DNA of 64,000 bases from Lysobacter sp. (GCA_019634715.1 JAHCAU010000003.1:310001-374000); one strand, 5' to 3'; positions 38,121-51,911 are shown, numbered from the stretch's first letter. Numbers and translations are program-made. Notes: generated from the letters alone by a model not told the origin.

Positions 38121-40403
38121 TCACTCCACCGTCGCCGGCAGCAGCTTCTCCGGCTCGGCCTGGGACTCGACGACCAGTTCGTTGTCGCGCACGTCGATCG
38201 ACACCCGGCCGCCGTTGACCAGCTTGCCGAACAGCAGCTCGTCGGCGAGCAGGCGCTTGACCTTGTCCTGGATCACCCGCGCCATCGGGCGGGCGCCCAT
38301 CAGCGGATCGAACCCGTGCTCGGCCAGCCAGTCGCGCGCGGCCGGCGTGGCCGACAGCGACACGTTCTTGTCGTGCAGCAGGGTTTCCAGTTCGATCAGG
38401 AACTTGTCGACGACGCGCAGGATGTGGTCGAAGCCCAGCGCCTGGAACTGCACCACCGCGTCGAGGCGGTTGCGGAACTCCGGGCTGAAGCTGCGGCGGA
38501 TCACTTCCATCGCGTCGGTGCTGTGGTCCTGCCTGGTGAAGCCGATCGAACGCCGCGCGGCCTGGGTCGCGCCGGCATTGGTGGTCATCACCACGATCAC
38601 GTTGCGGAAATTGGCCTCGCGGCCGTTGGTGTCGGTGAGGATGCCACGGTCCATGACCTGCAGCAGGATGTTGAAGATGTCTGGATGCGCCTTTTCGACC
38701 TCGTCCAGCAGCAGCACGCAGTGCGGCGTCTTGACGATCTTCTCGGTCAGCAGGCCGCCCTGGTCGAAGCCGACGTAGCCCGGAGGCGCGCCGATCAGGC
38801 GGCTGATCGAATGCGGCTCCATGTACTCGCTCATGTCGAAGCGGACCAGCTCGATGCCCAGCTGCAGCGCGAGCTGGCGGGTCACCTCGGTCTTGCCGAC
38901 GCCGGTCGGGCCGGCGAACAGGAAGCTGCCGATCGGCTTGTCGGGATTGGCCAGGCCCGAGCGGGCGAGCTTGATCGCCGAGGTCAGGGTCTCGATCGCC
39001 GGATCCTGGCCGAAGATGACCATCTTGAGGTTGCGCTCGAGGTGCTGCAGCACGTCCTTGTCGGACGCGCTGACCTGCTTGGCGGGGATCCGCGCCATCT
39101 TGGCGACGATCAGCTCCACCTCTTCGACATCGATGCGCTGCTTGCGGTTCTCGGGCAGCAGCAGCTGCTGGCGCGCGCCGGCCTCGTCGATCACGTCGAT
39201 GGCCTTGTCCGGCAACAGACGGTCGTTGATGTGCTTCACCGACAGGTCGACGGCCGCCTGGATGGCGTCGTCGTTGTAGGTGACGTTGTGGTGGGCTTCG
39301 TACTTGGTGCGCAGGCCGCGCAGGATCTCGACCGCCTCGCTGATCGTCGGCTCGACCACGTCGATCTTCTGGAAGCGACGGGCCAGGGCGCGATCCTTCT
39401 CGAAGATGCCGCGATATTCCTGGAACGTCGTCGAACCGATGCAGCGCAGTTCGCCCGAAGCCAGGGCCGGCTTGATCAGGTTGCTGGCGTCCATCGTGCC
39501 GCCGCTGGCCGAACCGGCGCCGATGATGGTGTGGATCTCGTCGATGAACAGGACCGCCTGCGGAATCTTCTTCAGGGCGGTGAGCACCGCTTTCAGGCGC
39601 TTCTCGAAGTCGCCGCGGTACTTGGTGCCGGCGACCAGCGCGCCGAGGTCGAGCGAGTAGATCGTGGCCCCGCCGAGCACGTCGGGCACTTCGCCGTCGA
39701 CGATGCGGCGGGCCAGGCCTTCGGCGATGGCGGTCTTGCCGACGCCGGCCTCGCCGACGTACAGCGGGTTGTTCTTGCGACGACGGCACAGGACCTGGAT
39801 GGTCCGCTCGATCTCGTCGGCACGGCCGACCAGCGGGTCGATGCGGCCTTCGCGCGCCATCTGGTTGAGGTTGGTGGCGAACTCCGACAGTGGATCGTTG
39901 CGGCCCTCGCCGCCCTCGCCTTCGCCGGTCTGATCGGTCTGGTCGGGGTTCTGGGCTTCGCTGGCGTCGCCGGCCTTGGTGATGCCGTGCGACAGGAAGT
40001 TGACCACGTCCAGCCGGGTGATGCCCTGCTGGTTGAGGTAGTAGACCGCGTAGGAGTCCTTCTCGCCGAAGATCGCGACCAGCACGTTGGCGCCGGTGAC
40101 TTCGCTCTTGCCGCTGGACTGCACGTGGTAGACGGCGCGCTGGAGGACGCGCTGGAAGCCCAGCGTCGCCTGGGTATCACGGGTGTCGTCCTCGGCCAGG
40201 GTGGCGACCGAGGTTGAGATCGCATGCTCGAGGTCGCCGCGCAGGCGCTGGAAGTCGGCGCCGCAGGCCTTGAGCACGGTCTCGGCGGAGGGATTGTCGA
40301 TCAGGGCGAGCAGCAGGTGCTCGACGGTCATGTACTCATGACGCGCTTCGCGGGCGTGCTTGTAGCACTGGCCGATCGCGTATTCGAGGTCTTTGCTGAA
40401 CAT
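38121..40403 (-). CDS. clpA: ATP-dependent Clp protease ATP-binding subunit ClpA
   Basis: 760 residues. The N-terminal double Clp-N repeat ([20 protein letters not shown]) binds ClpS. Two AAA+ modules follow: Walker [18 protein letters not shown] in D1 and [18 protein letters not shown] in D2, with Walker B segments [14 protein letters not shown] and [12 protein letters not shown]. ClpA unfolds substrates, including N-degron proteins, and feeds them to ClpP. I start at the ATG at 40403, which has GGAGG nine bases upstream and matches the family N-terminus; an in-frame extension upstream is not conserved in type. It is transcribed in the same direction as clpS, with a 258-base gap. Confidence 0.96.
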   Translation of the reverse strand: MFSKDLEYAIGQCYKHAREARHEYMTVEHLLLALIDNPSAETVLKACGADFQRLRGDLEHAISTSVATLAEDDTRDTQATLGFQRVLQRAVYHVQSSGKSEVTGANVLVAIFGEKDSYAVYYLNQQGITRLDVVNFLSHGITKAGDASEAQNPDQTDQTGEGEGGEGRNDPLSEFATNLNQMAREGRIDPLVGRADEIERTIQVLCRRRKNNPLYVGEAGVGKTAIAEGLARRIVDGEVPDVLGGATIYSLDLGALVAGTKYRGDFEKRLKAVLTALKKIPQAVLFIDEIHTIIGAGSASGGTMDASNLIKPALASGELRCIGSTTFQEYRGIFEKDRALARRFQKIDVVEPTISEAVEILRGLRTKYEAHHNVTYNDDAIQAAVDLSVKHINDRLLPDKAIDVIDEAGARQQLLLPENRKQRIDVEEVELIVAKMARIPAKQVSASDKDVLQHLERNLKMVIFGQDPAIETLTSAIKLARSGLANPDKPIGSFLFAGPTGVGKTEVTRQLALQLGIELVRFDMSEYMEPHSISRLIGAPPGYVGFDQGGLLTEKIVKTPHCVLLLDEVEKAHPDIFNILLQVMDRGILTDTNGREANFRNVIVVMTTNAGATQAARRSIGFTRQDHSTDAMEVIRRSFSPEFRNRLDAVVQFQALGFDHILRVVDKFLIELETLLHDKNVSLSATPAARDWLAEHGFDPLMGARPMARVIQDKVKRLLADELLFGKLVNGGRVSIDVRDNELVVESQAEPEKLLPATVE

Positions 40404-40661
40404 GGTCGCTGCCCTCCGATTGGGGTTGCCGTTCGGGACCAACTGTGCCCCGCGGGGTCACATCGCGTCCCGGTGAACGCAGGATGGGTACATGCATCCT
40501 GCAGCGGAATACCGAAGATCTGGAACACTGCATCGCACGTGTCGACTGCCTTCGAACCCCTTACGCCATCTCCAGGGATCAAGATGCACTCGTCGCCTGC
40601 ATCGATGCAAGTTCCGCGCCATCGTCGGCAAGCGCCGCGTCCGCCCGATCTGGGGATCCCC

Positions 40662-40982
40662 TCAGGCCTTTTCCATGGTGCACAGCAATGGATGCTGGTT
40701 GAGCCGCGCGAATTCGTTCACCTGGGCGACCTTGGATTCGGCGATTTCGCGGGTAAAGACGCCGCAGACCCCGCGTCCGCGGGTGTGGACATGCAGCATG
40801 ACCTGCGTCGCCTTCTCGATGTTCATGCTGAAAAAACGCATGAGCACCTCGATGACGAAGTCCATGGGCGTGTAATCGTCGTTCAGCAGCAGGACGGAAT
40901 AGAGCGGCGGCCGCTCGAGCTCGGGCTTGCGGGTTTCGACGGCGATGCCGTGGTCGCGTTCGTGGTCGTGCTGGCCGGTCAT
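40662..40982 (-). CDS. clpS: ClpS adaptor protein
   Basis: 106 residues. Core motifs [21 protein letters not shown] and [25 protein letters not shown] form the N-degron pocket and the ClpA-contact face. ClpS hands proteins with N-terminal Leu, Phe, Trp or Tyr to ClpAP, which couples it functionally to the nearby aat. An ATG at 41081 would give a longer product, but the ATG at 40982 fits the family. A perfect TATAAT ends only six bases before this ATG, so the transcript may start at the A of the start codon and lack a leader. Confidence 0.93.
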   Translation of the reverse strand: MTGQHDHERDHGIAVETRKPELERPPLYSVLLLNDDYTPMDFVIEVLMRFFSMNIEKATQVMLHVHTRGRGVCGVFTREIAESKVAQVNEFARLNQHPLLCTMEKA

Positions 40983-40988
40983 CCGCTC

Positions 40989-40994
40989 ATTATA
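40989..40994 (-). promoter_or_regulatory. TATAAT -10 box of a probable leaderless clpS transcript
   Basis: On the minus strand TATAAT is followed by GAGCGG and then the clpS ATG. Transcription normally begins about seven bases after a -10 box, which is the ATG itself. No good -35 is visible. Confidence 0.45.
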
Positions 40995-41131
40995 ACGACC
41001 GCGGCCGGCTCGACACCGACCCGCAGGCCGGCGCACCGCACCATCCGCCCGGGCATGGACGCGACTGCGACCGGGCATCACAATGCGCCATCGCGCCGAC
41101 CATCCCGGTCGCGCCCATAGGGGAATTCTCC

Positions 41132-41614
41132 ATGACGAAGCCCGTCCGCGCCGCCTTCATCGTTTCCCTGCTGCTCGGCAGCGCCCTCGTTCCGGCGGCC
41201 CACGCGTTCGATGCATCGGTCAAGACCCGCCTGGATGCGCGCGGCATCAAGCATCAGGTCGACGGCGACGGCGACTACAAGGTCACCTACAACTATTCGA
41301 AGGAAGGCCGCACGCAGCTGGTCTTCGTCAGCGGCAAGACCGAAAGCGTCGGCGGCTTCCAGGTCCGCGAGATCTTCTCGCCTGCCGCGCGCATCGGCAA
41401 GGACGGCGTCAACGGCGCCAAGGCGCTGGAACTGCTCGCCGATAGCCGCAAGAACAAGCTCGGCAGCTGGGAGTCGGCCGGCGACGTGCTGTATTTCGTG
41501 ATCAAGGTGCCGGACAGCCTCGACGCGGCCCAGCTGGAATCGGCCATGGACATCGCCGCGCAGACCGCCGACGACATGGAAATGGAAATCAGCGGCGCTC
41601 GGGACGACCTCTAA
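41132..41614 (+). CDS. Exported protein of unknown function
   Basis: 160 residues with a signal peptide ([21 protein letters not shown]). The mature part is a compact alpha/beta domain ([48 protein letters not shown]) that resembles small type III secretion chaperone-like/YbjN-type folds, but the resemblance is loose. The start has AGGGGA nearby. It is followed without a gap by the Nudix gene (TAA then GTG), so it probably heads a transcript with nudJ, mnmA and hflD. A periplasmic location is likely. Confidence 0.75.
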   Translation: MTKPVRAAFIVSLLLGSALVPAAHAFDASVKTRLDARGIKHQVDGDGDYKVTYNYSKEGRTQLVFVSGKTESVGGFQVREIFSPAARIGKDGVNGAKALELLADSRKNKLGSWESAGDVLYFVIKVPDSLDAAQLESAMDIAAQTADDMEMEISGARDDL

Positions 41615-42079
41615 GTGACCTACCGCGAAGGTCGCTTCTGGCAACCGGACGTCACCGTGGCCACCGTGGTGGTCGCCGACGGTCGCCTGCTGTGCGTGGA
41701 GGAACGCGCCGATGGCCGGCTGGTGATCAACCAGCCGGCCGGTCACCTGGAACCCGACGAAAGCCTCGCCGAGGCCGCCCTGCGCGAGACCCGCGAGGAG
41801 ACCGGCTGGGACGTTCGCCTGACCGCCTTCCTCGGCGCCTACCAATGGAAGGCCGAGGAGAGCGGTCGACACTACCTGCGCTTCGCCTTCGCTGCCGAAC
41901 CCGAGCGTCACGACCCTTCGCGCACGCTCGACGACGGCATCGTCCAGGCGCTGTGGCTGACGCCGGACGAATTGCTGGCCCGACGCGACCAGCACCGCAG
42001 CCCCCTGGTCTGGCAGGTCGTCGCCGACCACCTCGCGGGCCAGCGCTCGCCGCTGTCGGTGTTGCAGCACCTGGCATGA
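41615..42079 (+). CDS. nudJ: Nudix hydrolase, NudJ-like
   Basis: 154 residues with a full Nudix box: GHLEPDESLAEAALRE then TREETGW. The assignment to NudJ (a thiamin-pyrophosphate and nucleotide phosphatase) comes from synteny: in E. coli nudJ also lies directly before mnmA and hflD. The N-terminus (WQPDVTVATVVVADGRLLCV) matches NudJ. The start is GTG at 41615, immediately after the previous stop with no spacer, so translation coupling is likely. Another Nudix specificity cannot be excluded. Confidence 0.85.
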   Translation: MTYREGRFWQPDVTVATVVVADGRLLCVEERADGRLVINQPAGHLEPDESLAEAALRETREETGWDVRLTAFLGAYQWKAEESGRHYLRFAFAAEPERHDPSRTLDDGIVQALWLTPDELLARRDQHRSPLVWQVVADHLAGQRSPLSVLQHLA

Positions 42080-42103
42080 ACCACGCGGCATGAACCCACT
42101 GGC

Positions 42104-43291
42104 ATGATTGCGCCCCGCATCATCGTCGGCATGTCCGGCGGCGTCGATTCCTCGGTCGCCGCCCTGCTGCTGCGCGACCAGGCCCTGGCCGACCCGTCGC
42201 GGTCGGTCGCCGGGCTGTTCATGACCAACTGGGCCGACGACGGCAGCGGCGACTGCCGGGCCGAGGACGATCGCCGGGACGCCGTGGCGGTCTGCGGCCG
42301 GCTGGGCCTGCCGATCCACTTCCGCGATTTCTCCGGCGAGTACTGGGCCGGGGTGTTCGAGCACTTCCTCGCCGAGTACGCGGCGGGGCGCACGCCCAAC
42401 CCGGACGTGCTGTGCAACCGCGAGATCAAGTTCAAGCACTTCCTCGACGCCGCCCACGGATTGGGGGCCGAGTTCATCGCCACCGGCCACTATGCCCGCG
42501 TCCGCGAACGCGACGGCCAGTGGCAACTTCTGCGCGCCGTCGACCGCAGCAAGGACCAGAGCTATTTCCTGCACCAGCTCGGCCAGCGCCAGCTGTCGGC
42601 CACCCTCTTCCCGCTGGGCGACCTCATCAAGACCGACGTGCGCCGCATGGCCGCCGAGGCCGGGCTGCCGACCGCGACCAAGAAAGACTCGACCGGCATC
42701 TGCTTCATCGGCGAGCGCGACTTCCGCGAATTCCTGTCGCAGTACCTGCCGGCGAAGCCTGGCCCGATGGTCACGCCCGACGGCAGACGCATCGGCGAAC
42801 ACCCCGGCGTGTTCTATTTCACCCTCGGCCAGCGCGAGGGCCTGCACATCGGCGGCGTGAAGGGCTTCGCCGCCGCGCCGTGGTTCGTGGTCGGCAAGCG
42901 CGTGCGCGACAACACGCTGATCGTCGACCAGGGCAGCGATTCGCCCTACCTGTTCTCGAACCGGCTGTGGACCGAAGACGCGCACTGGATCGCCGGTGCG
43001 CCGCCCGCCGCCCGCTTCGCCTGCACCGCGCAGACCCGCTACCGCCAGTTGGACGAAGCCTGCGAGGTCGTGGTGGCGGACGACGGCACGCTGTCGGTGA
43101 CCTTCGAGCGCCCGCAGCGCGCGGTCACGCCCGGGCAGTCGCTGGTGCTGTACCAGGGCGAGGTCTGCCTCGGCGGCGCGGTCATCGCCGCTACCGACGC
43201 GCCCCTTGAAGCGGCCGAACGCGCCGCCACTCTCGATTCGAACGTTTCCGCTTCCCCTCTACCCGCTTCCACGGAGATCGCCCGCACATGA
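42104..43291 (+). CDS. mnmA: tRNA-specific 2-thiouridylase MnmA
   Basis: 395 residues. PP-loop [15 protein letters not shown] binds ATP. The catalytic pair is C104 ([12 protein letters not shown]) and C200 (GICFIGERD), as in E. coli C102/C199. MnmA puts the sulfur of s2U34 into tRNAs for Glu, Gln and Lys. The C-terminal tail (last ~25 residues) is longer than usual and variable. The stop overlaps the hflD start by four bases (ATGA). The order nudJ-mnmA-hflD is the enterobacterial one without purB. Confidence 0.95.
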   Translation: MIAPRIIVGMSGGVDSSVAALLLRDQALADPSRSVAGLFMTNWADDGSGDCRAEDDRRDAVAVCGRLGLPIHFRDFSGEYWAGVFEHFLAEYAAGRTPNPDVLCNREIKFKHFLDAAHGLGAEFIATGHYARVRERDGQWQLLRAVDRSKDQSYFLHQLGQRQLSATLFPLGDLIKTDVRRMAAEAGLPTATKKDSTGICFIGERDFREFLSQYLPAKPGPMVTPDGRRIGEHPGVFYFTLGQREGLHIGGVKGFAAAPWFVVGKRVRDNTLIVDQGSDSPYLFSNRLWTEDAHWIAGAPPAARFACTAQTRYRQLDEACEVVVADDGTLSVTFERPQRAVTPGQSLVLYQGEVCLGGAVIAATDAPLEAAERAATLDSNVSASPLPASTEIART

Positions 43292-43890
43292 TGCGCCCTC
43301 GCGTCCTCGCCCTCGCCGGCATGGTCCAGTCGCTGAAACTGGTCCGCCAGATCGCCGAGACCGGCCACGCCGACACCGGCAGCCAGCGCATCGTGCTCGA
43401 CAGCGTGTTCCGCATCGACGCCGATTCCGTCGACGCCGTCTACGGCGGCAGCGGCCAGCTCCGGCACGGCCTGCTGACCATGCGCGACCACCTGGTGGAC
43501 CGCAGCGGCGACGAGATGCTGCCCAAGCTGGGCATGTCGATCCTGCAGATCGAACGCCGCTTCGTCGGCGACGAGGGCATGACCGGGCAGGTCATCGACG
43601 GCCTGCGTCGGCTCGAGGCGACGGCCCAGCGCCAGGGCAGCATCCATCCCGACGTGATCGGCCGCCTCGGCCAGCTCTACGCCGACACCATCAGCCATCT
43701 GCGACCGAAGGTCATCGTGCAGGGCAATCCGCACTATCTGCAGCAGCCGGAAGTCGTCGCCGAGATCCGCGCCCTGCTCCTCGCCGCCCTGCGCTCCGCC
43801 GTGCTCTGGCGCCAGGTCGGCGGGAGTTACTGGGACTTCGTCTTCCGCCGCCGCGCGATGATGCAGGTGGTGGAGGAAGAGCTGGGGTGA
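43288..43890 (+). CDS. hflD: High-frequency lysogenization protein HflD homologue
   Basis: 200 residues, predicted helical. Conserved segments [42 protein letters not shown] and [20 protein letters not shown] match HflD. In E. coli HflD is a membrane-associated protein that binds phage lambda CII; in other bacteria its role is unknown. Its start lies inside the mnmA stop, and the next codon is also ATG. It ends two bases before the convergent TPM gene. Confidence 0.92.
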   Translation: MMRPRVLALAGMVQSLKLVRQIAETGHADTGSQRIVLDSVFRIDADSVDAVYGGSGQLRHGLLTMRDHLVDRSGDEMLPKLGMSILQIERRFVGDEGMTGQVIDGLRRLEATAQRQGSIHPDVIGRLGQLYADTISHLRPKVIVQGNPHYLQQPEVVAEIRALLLAALRSAVLWRQVGGSYWDFVFRRRAMMQVVEEELG

Positions 43891-43892
43891 GG

Positions 43893-45131
43893 CTACCAAT
43901 CGGAACCGCCGCTGGATCCCGAATCGAAGTCGCCCCCACCATAGGAACTGCTGCTGTCGCTGCTGCTACTGCTACTGCCGGAATCCCCGCTGGAACTGCT
44001 GCAGAAATCACCGCTCTCGATCCGCCTGCTTACTTCGACATCGCGCCAATCGATCGATTCGAACGTGGTGTAAATCTTCTGCGTGCATGAGCTGGAGGTT
44101 TTTCTCTCGCTCATGCAATTGCCGACGGGCACTGCAGTCTTCGATGCCAGGCGATGGGTTTTCGCCTGCTTGTCGTACACGTAGTAGTGGTCGAAGCAAG
44201 CCGCGCCTTCCGCGCTGATCCGTGTGTAGCTGTGGTACGGCTGCCGGGCCTGCCAATGCGCCAAGCCGAAGCAGCCTCCGACGATGGCCGTGATGGCCGC
44301 AAGCGCCACGCCCAGGCAGCCACGCCCCATCTTACGTCCGCCGTTCGGCTTCGCTGCTGATGCCTCGGCGCTGTTGGCTGGAGAGGTGTACAACCGCAGC
44401 ATCTCCGCGACACCGCGCTTGAGCCCGGCCACATGGTCGCCTGCCTTGAATTTCGGCGCGATGATCTGGCTGGAAATGCGGTTGAGCTGCGTGGCATCGA
44501 TTTTCGGCGCGACGCCGTTGCCGGTGACGATCTGGATGCGCCTTGGATTCAATACCACCACGATGTACACGCCATTGTCGATGTCGTCGCGGCCGACGCC
44601 GAGTTCCTGCGCGCGGCGACGTGCGTAGTATTCGACGTTCTCGGTGATCGTGTTGACGGTTTCCACCGCAACCACCAACTGCGATTCGATCGAGCGCAGA
44701 TACGCCAGCAAATCGGCCTCTTGCGCATCGCTCAGCAGGTTCGCGGTGTCCACGACCAGGTCGTTCTTGCGGATGGTGGCGGCGGCTTCGACGACAACCA
44801 TCCGCGCATCGACATCGAGGAACTCGTTGCGGCAGTCCAGGCACAGCCACTTGCCGGTGTAGCCGTCCTGCTTGAGCTGGGTTCCACCGCAATTGGGGCA
44901 GACGAACACCCGGCCTGTGGCGATGTCCGCGTCACGCGGCGCGTTTTCGTCGCCAACCGAAACAACGGCGGTCCGGGTGGCGGCCCAGTGTGCCCGGCAG
45001 TACAGGCAGGTCCACTCGCCCGTGACCGGATGCTGGGAGACCTGCGATGAGCCGCAATGCGGACAAGTGGTCTCCGCGATGCCGTCCGAGGATTTCTGCG
45101 AGTACCCGGTGGGAGAGTCGTGCTCGGACAT
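43893..45131 (-). CDS. TPM-domain membrane protein with two N-terminal zinc ribbons
   Basis: 412 residues. Two zinc ribbons open the protein: C23/C26/C42/C45 and C78/C81/C97/C100. A TPM (YgcG/Psb32-like) domain follows at about 115-250 (DLVVDTANLLSDAQEADLLA, GVYIVVVLNPRRIQIVTGNG), then one membrane helix (~270-292, CLGVALAAITAIVGGCF), a Cys-containing outer region (CFDHYY, NCMSERK, SCTQ) and a Ser/Gly/Asp-rich tail ending GSSGGSDW. The TPM domain suggests phosphatase- or quality-control-like activity. Placing zinc ribbons before TPM in a membrane protein is unusual. It stands alone, convergent with hflD. Confidence 0.8.
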   Translation of the reverse strand: MSEHDSPTGYSQKSSDGIAETTCPHCGSSQVSQHPVTGEWTCLYCRAHWAATRTAVVSVGDENAPRDADIATGRVFVCPNCGGTQLKQDGYTGKWLCLDCRNEFLDVDARMVVVEAAATIRKNDLVVDTANLLSDAQEADLLAYLRSIESQLVVAVETVNTITENVEYYARRRAQELGVGRDDIDNGVYIVVVLNPRRIQIVTGNGVAPKIDATQLNRISSQIIAPKFKAGDHVAGLKRGVAEMLRLYTSPANSAEASAAKPNGGRKMGRGCLGVALAAITAIVGGCFGLAHWQARQPYHSYTRISAEGAACFDHYYVYDKQAKTHRLASKTAVPVGNCMSERKTSSSCTQKIYTTFESIDWRDVEVSRRIESGDFCSSSSGDSGSSSSSSDSSSSYGGGDFDSGSSGGSDW

Positions 45132-45160
45132 GCGCCGATCCTAGCAGCGCGCAGTCCGAA

Positions 45161-45191
45161 CGGAAACGCCCGGCATTGCCGGGCGTTTCCG
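45161..45191. terminator. Hairpin behind acnB
   Basis: CGGAAACGCCCGGC, loop ATT, exact 14-base complement. It lies 19 bases after the acnB stop on the minus strand; no long T-run. Confidence 0.75.
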
Positions 45192-45209
45192 TTGCATCGC
45201 CTGCATCGA

Positions 45210-47825
45210 TCAGGCGGCGACGGTCTTCGCCACGTCCTGGTACTCGGCGATCTGGTCGAAGTTCATGTAGCGGTAGATCTCGGCGCCCTTCTCGTTGATC
45301 ACGCCGATGTCCGCCATGTACTCCTCCTTGGTCGGGATGCGACCGAGGCGCGAGCAGATCGCGGCCAGCTCGGCGGAGCCGAGGTAGACGTTCGAGTTCT
45401 TGCCCAGGCGGTTCGGGAAGTTGCGGGTCGAGGTCGAGAACACCGTCGCGCCCTCGCGGACCTGCGCCTGGTTGCCCATGCACAGCGAGCAGCCCGGCAT
45501 TTCCATGCGCGCGCCCGCCGTACCGAAGGTGCCATAGTGGCCTTCCTTGGTCAGCTCGGAGGCGTCCATCTTGGTCGGCGGCGCCACCCACAGGCGGGTC
45601 GGGATGTCGCGCTTGCCTTCCAGCAGCTTCGCGGCGGCGCGGAAGTGGCCGATGTTGGTCATGCACGAACCGATGAACACCTCGTCGATCACCGCGCCCG
45701 ACACGTCCGACAGCGTCTTCACGTCGTCCGGGTCGTTCGGGCAGGCCACGATCGGCTCGTGCACGTCGGCCAGGTCGATCTCGATGACGGCGGCGTATTC
45801 GGCGTCGGCATCGGGTTCGAGCAACTGCGGATCGGCGAGCCAGGCTTCCATCTTCGCGATACGGCGTGCGATCGAGCGGGCGTCGGCATAACCCTCGGCG
45901 ATCATCCACTTCAGCAGGGTGATGTTGCTGGTGAGGTATTCGATGATCGGCGCCTTGTCCAGGCGCACGGTGCAGCCGGCGGCGGAGCGCTCGGCCGAGG
46001 CGTCGGACAGCTCGAACGCCTGTTCGACCTTCAGGTTCGGCAGGCCTTCGATTTCGAGGATGCGGCCGGAGAAGATGTTCTGCTTGCCCTGCTTGGCGAC
46101 GGTGAGCAGGCCCTGCTTGATCGCGTACAGCGGGATCGCGTTGACCAGGTCACGCAGGGTCACGCCCGGCTGCATCTCGCCCTTGAAGCGGACCAGCACC
46201 GATTCGGGCATGTCCAGCGGCATGACGCCGGTGGCGGCGGCGAAGGCGACCAGGCCGGAACCGGCCGGGAACGAGATGCCTACCGGGAAGCGGGTGTGCG
46301 AGTCGCCGCCGGTGCCGACGGTGTCGGGCAGCAGCATGCGGTTGAGCCAGCTGTGGATCACGCCGTCGCCCGGACGCAGCGAGATGCCGCCGCGCGTCGA
46401 GATGAATTCCGGCAGCGTGTGGTGGGTCTTCACGTCCACGGGCTTCGGATAGGCCGCGGTGTGGCAGAACGACTGCATCACCAGGTCGGCGGAGAAGCCG
46501 AGGCAGGCCAGGTCCTTCAGTTCGTCGCGGGTCATCGGGCCGGTGGTGTCCTGCGAACCGACCGAGGTCATCTTGGGTTCGCAGTAGGCGCCCGGGCGGA
46601 TGCCCGGCTGCACGCCGTTGACGGCAGGCAAACCGCAGGCGCGGCCGACCATCTTCTGGGCCAGCGAGAACCCCTTGCCGCTGTCGGCGGGCTGCTGCGG
46701 CAGGCGGAACAGCGTGGAAACCGGCAGGCCGAGCGATTCACGGGCCTTGGCGGTCAGGCCACGGCCGACGATCAGCGGGATGCGGCCGCCGGCACGCACT
46801 TCGTCCAGCAGCACGTCGGACTTCAGCGCGCTTTCGGCGATCTGATGGCCGTTCTTGAAGGCGGTGACCTTGCCGGTCGCATGGTCGATCTTCAGTTCGA
46901 CCTCGTCGCCCATGTTCATGTCGGCGACGTCGATTTCCAGCGGCAGCGCGCCGGCGTCTTCCATCGTGTTGTAGAAGATCGGCGCGATTTTCGAGCCCAG
47001 GCACACGCCGCCGAAGCGCTTGTTCGGAATGAACGGGATGTCCTCGCCGGTCCACCACAGTACCGAGTTGGTTGCGGACTTGCGGCTGGAGCCGGTACCG
47101 ACCACGTCACCGACGTAGGCCACCAGGTGCCCCTTGTCCTTGAGGTCGAGGATCTGCTGGATCGGACCGCGCTTGCCGTCTTCCTCCGGCACGAACGGGG
47201 CGCCTTCGCGCTTGTTCTTGAGCATCGCCAGCGCGTGCATCGGGATGTCCGGGCGCGTGGTCGCGTCGGGCGCGGGCGAGAGGTCGTCGGTGTTGGTTTC
47301 GCCGGGCACCTTGAACACGGTGATCGTCAGCGACGAGGGAACCTCCGGCTTGCTGGTGAACCATTCGGCATCGGCCCAGCTCTGCAGCACGGCCTTCGCG
47401 TTGGCATTGCCGGCCTTCGCCTTCTCTTCCACGTCGTGGAAGGCGTCGAACATCAACAGGGTGTGCTTCAGCGCGTTCGCGGCGATGGTGCCGACGACGG
47501 CGTCTTCGAGCAGTTCGACCAGCGGATGGATGTTGTAACCGCCCAGCATCGTGCCGAGCAGTTCGGTGGCGCGCTCGCGGCTGATCAGCGCGCAGGCTTC
47601 GGTGCCGAAGGCGACGGCGGCGAGGTAGGACGCCTTGACCTTGGCGGCGTCGTCGACGCCGGCCGGCACGCGATTGGTGATCAGGTCGACGAGGACGGCT
47701 TCCTCGCCGGCCGGCGGGGCCTTCAGCAGCTCGATGATCTCGGCGGTCTGCTGCGCGGTCAGCGGCAGCGGCGGGATGCCGAGCGCGGCGCGTTCGGCGA
47801 CATGTTGACGGTAGGCGGCGAGCAT
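45210..47825 (-). CDS. acnB: Aconitate hydratase B
   Basis: 871 residues, standard for AcnB, which has the HEAT-like domain and the swivel domain at the N-terminus. The 4Fe-4S ligands are in [10 protein letters not shown] and CSLCMGNQ. Other landmarks: [41 protein letters not shown]. AcnB is the main TCA-cycle aconitase (citrate to isocitrate), also able to bind mRNA as apo-protein. It is unusual to have acnB and acnA so close, back to back and separated only by a toxin-antitoxin pair. A 14-base tandem repeat lies in its leader. Confidence 0.97.
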   Translation of the reverse strand: MLAAYRQHVAERAALGIPPLPLTAQQTAEIIELLKAPPAGEEAVLVDLITNRVPAGVDDAAKVKASYLAAVAFGTEACALISRERATELLGTMLGGYNIHPLVELLEDAVVGTIAANALKHTLLMFDAFHDVEEKAKAGNANAKAVLQSWADAEWFTSKPEVPSSLTITVFKVPGETNTDDLSPAPDATTRPDIPMHALAMLKNKREGAPFVPEEDGKRGPIQQILDLKDKGHLVAYVGDVVGTGSSRKSATNSVLWWTGEDIPFIPNKRFGGVCLGSKIAPIFYNTMEDAGALPLEIDVADMNMGDEVELKIDHATGKVTAFKNGHQIAESALKSDVLLDEVRAGGRIPLIVGRGLTAKARESLGLPVSTLFRLPQQPADSGKGFSLAQKMVGRACGLPAVNGVQPGIRPGAYCEPKMTSVGSQDTTGPMTRDELKDLACLGFSADLVMQSFCHTAAYPKPVDVKTHHTLPEFISTRGGISLRPGDGVIHSWLNRMLLPDTVGTGGDSHTRFPVGISFPAGSGLVAFAAATGVMPLDMPESVLVRFKGEMQPGVTLRDLVNAIPLYAIKQGLLTVAKQGKQNIFSGRILEIEGLPNLKVEQAFELSDASAERSAAGCTVRLDKAPIIEYLTSNITLLKWMIAEGYADARSIARRIAKMEAWLADPQLLEPDADAEYAAVIEIDLADVHEPIVACPNDPDDVKTLSDVSGAVIDEVFIGSCMTNIGHFRAAAKLLEGKRDIPTRLWVAPPTKMDASELTKEGHYGTFGTAGARMEMPGCSLCMGNQAQVREGATVFSTSTRNFPNRLGKNSNVYLGSAELAAICSRLGRIPTKEEYMADIGVINEKGAEIYRYMNFDQIAEYQDVAKTVAA

Positions 47826-47836
47826 TCTGATGACTC

Positions 47837-47864
47837 CTGGTGGCGGCTTGCTGGTGGCGGCTTG
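47837..47864 (-). repeat. 14-base tandem repeat in the acnB leader
   Basis: CTGGTGGCGGCTTG occurs twice without gap (plus-strand reading) just upstream of the acnB ribosome-binding site. It may be a slippage product. Confidence 0.7.
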
Positions 47865-47904
47865 CTGTGGAATGTGGTCGTGTGGCGCGGGTGCGGGCGG
47901 GCGA

Positions 47905-48306
47905 TCAGACCGTCGGGACGATCAGCTTGAGACCCTTGAAATATTCGCGGAAGAAACGGTCGTCGCGGGTGATCAGGCCGTTGCACTGGAGCAGTGCGTG
48001 GGCGCCGATCAGGAAATCGGGGGCGGCGCGGAGGCCGGCGCCGGCACGCTGCCGGTGGCGGCGCTGCATCTCGCCGGCGCGCAGGGCGGATTTGGCCTCC
48101 AGCGGACTGAAACGGATGCTCATCTCCTCCAGCACCGCCATGGCCTCGGCCCCGTCGCTCAGGGCGCCACAGATCTCGGCCAGGGTCACGTCGCAGACCA
48201 CGACCGGGCCGGCGCTGAGGCACTGGCGCAGGCAGGCTTCGGCGGCGTCGGCATGCGGGCCGTCGGCCAGCAGGTCGATCAGCACGGGGCTGTCGATCGC
48301 GATCAT
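47905..48306 (-). CDS. vapC: VapC-type PIN-domain toxin
   Basis: 133 residues. The four PIN acidic residues are visible: D5 ([12 protein letters not shown]), E44 (TLAEIC), D97 ([10 protein letters not shown]) and D115 or D116 (ITRDDRFF). VapC toxins are Mg-dependent ribonucleases, usually cutting tRNA or rRNA. The ATG overlaps the antitoxin stop by four bases, the classic VapBC coupling. It stands between acnB and acnA, where no function in aconitase expression is known. Confidence 0.9.
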   Translation of the reverse strand: MIAIDSPVLIDLLADGPHADAAEACLRQCLSAGPVVVCDVTLAEICGALSDGAEAMAVLEEMSIRFSPLEAKSALRAGEMQRRHRQRAGAGLRAAPDFLIGAHALLQCNGLITRDDRFFREYFKGLKLIVPTV

Positions 48307-48560
48307 CCTTCGGCCTGACCCTCGCCTTCCTCGGCGACGGCACGGCCGCGCACGGCCTGCATGGCTTCGTCCGTCGTGGCGAAGCCGTCGAGCCTGAAGC
48401 GACCGCGGGCGCGGGAAATGGCGTCGTCGACGCTCTTGCGCAGGATGATGCGACTGCCTTCGAGTTCGACCTTGAGCACGCTGCCCTTGGTCAACCCGAG
48501 GGCATCGCGGACAGCCTTGGGCAGGGTGATCTGGCCGCGTTCGGCAACGGTGGCTTCCAT
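48303..48560 (-). CDS. vapB: VapB/AbrB-type antitoxin
   Basis: 85 residues. The SpoVT/AbrB (MazE-like) DNA-binding half is plain: [17 protein letters not shown] and [17 protein letters not shown]. The C-terminal half is the toxin-binding tail. It represses its own operon, as the near-perfect palindrome just upstream (48578-48598) suggests. The start at 48560 has GAGGGG upstream; longer in-frame starts are not conserved. Cotranslated with vapC through ATGA. Confidence 0.9.
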   Translation of the reverse strand: MEATVAERGQITLPKAVRDALGLTKGSVLKVELEGSRIILRKSVDDAISRARGRFRLDGFATTDEAMQAVRGRAVAEEGEGQAEG

Positions 48561-48577
48561 CGGGCACCCCTCATCTG

Positions 48578-48598
48578 GTATGTGTGAATCATACATAC
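48578..48598 (-). promoter_or_regulatory. Palindromic VapBC operator
   Basis: A 21-base near-palindrome with arms GTATGT and ACATAC; nine of ten base pairs match around a central A. It lies 18 bases before vapB and contains a TATGAT that can serve as the -10 box, so binding would block transcription. Confidence 0.7.
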
Positions 48599-48756
48599 TT
48601 TTCCGTGCATACTCCACTGCGCCCCCGTGCAGAAGGGCGTGCAACGCTGGGTTCCGCGACGATTCCGGCGCAATACGCCCGCCGGACGCATTCGGGGCCG
48701 ATAATCAAGCCAGCCATCGAGGCATCGATGCATCCCCCGCCCCAAGGAGAAAGCCC

Positions 48757-51516
<2,760 letters not shown>

Positions 51517-51911
51517 AGAACCGCCTCTCCGGCGGGGGCGGAAGCCCGGCCCTCGCGCCGCACGGCGCGAGGGCGCTCACCCGCGCGCGAACCGATGGTT
51601 CGCGAACGCGCGGTCTCGCCCACCACGGCGGCATCCTGCACTACGTGCTGCGACAGCTCGCGGCGCACTGAAGAACCCGCCTCTCCGGCGCGGGCGGAAG
51701 CCCGGCCCTCGCGCATGGGCGCGAGGGCGCTCGCCGGCGCGCGAACCGATGGTTCGCGAACGCGCCGGAATGACCTGCGGACAGGCGGCGCGCCGGCCAG
51801 CCGAAAACATACGGGGGCGTCTTGCGGCCCCCGGAGGCCTATGCTCCAATCGGATCGAACAGCAATGAACGGCCCGCAGTGGCCGCACTCCAAAGAGAGA
51901 GAGGGGATCAC

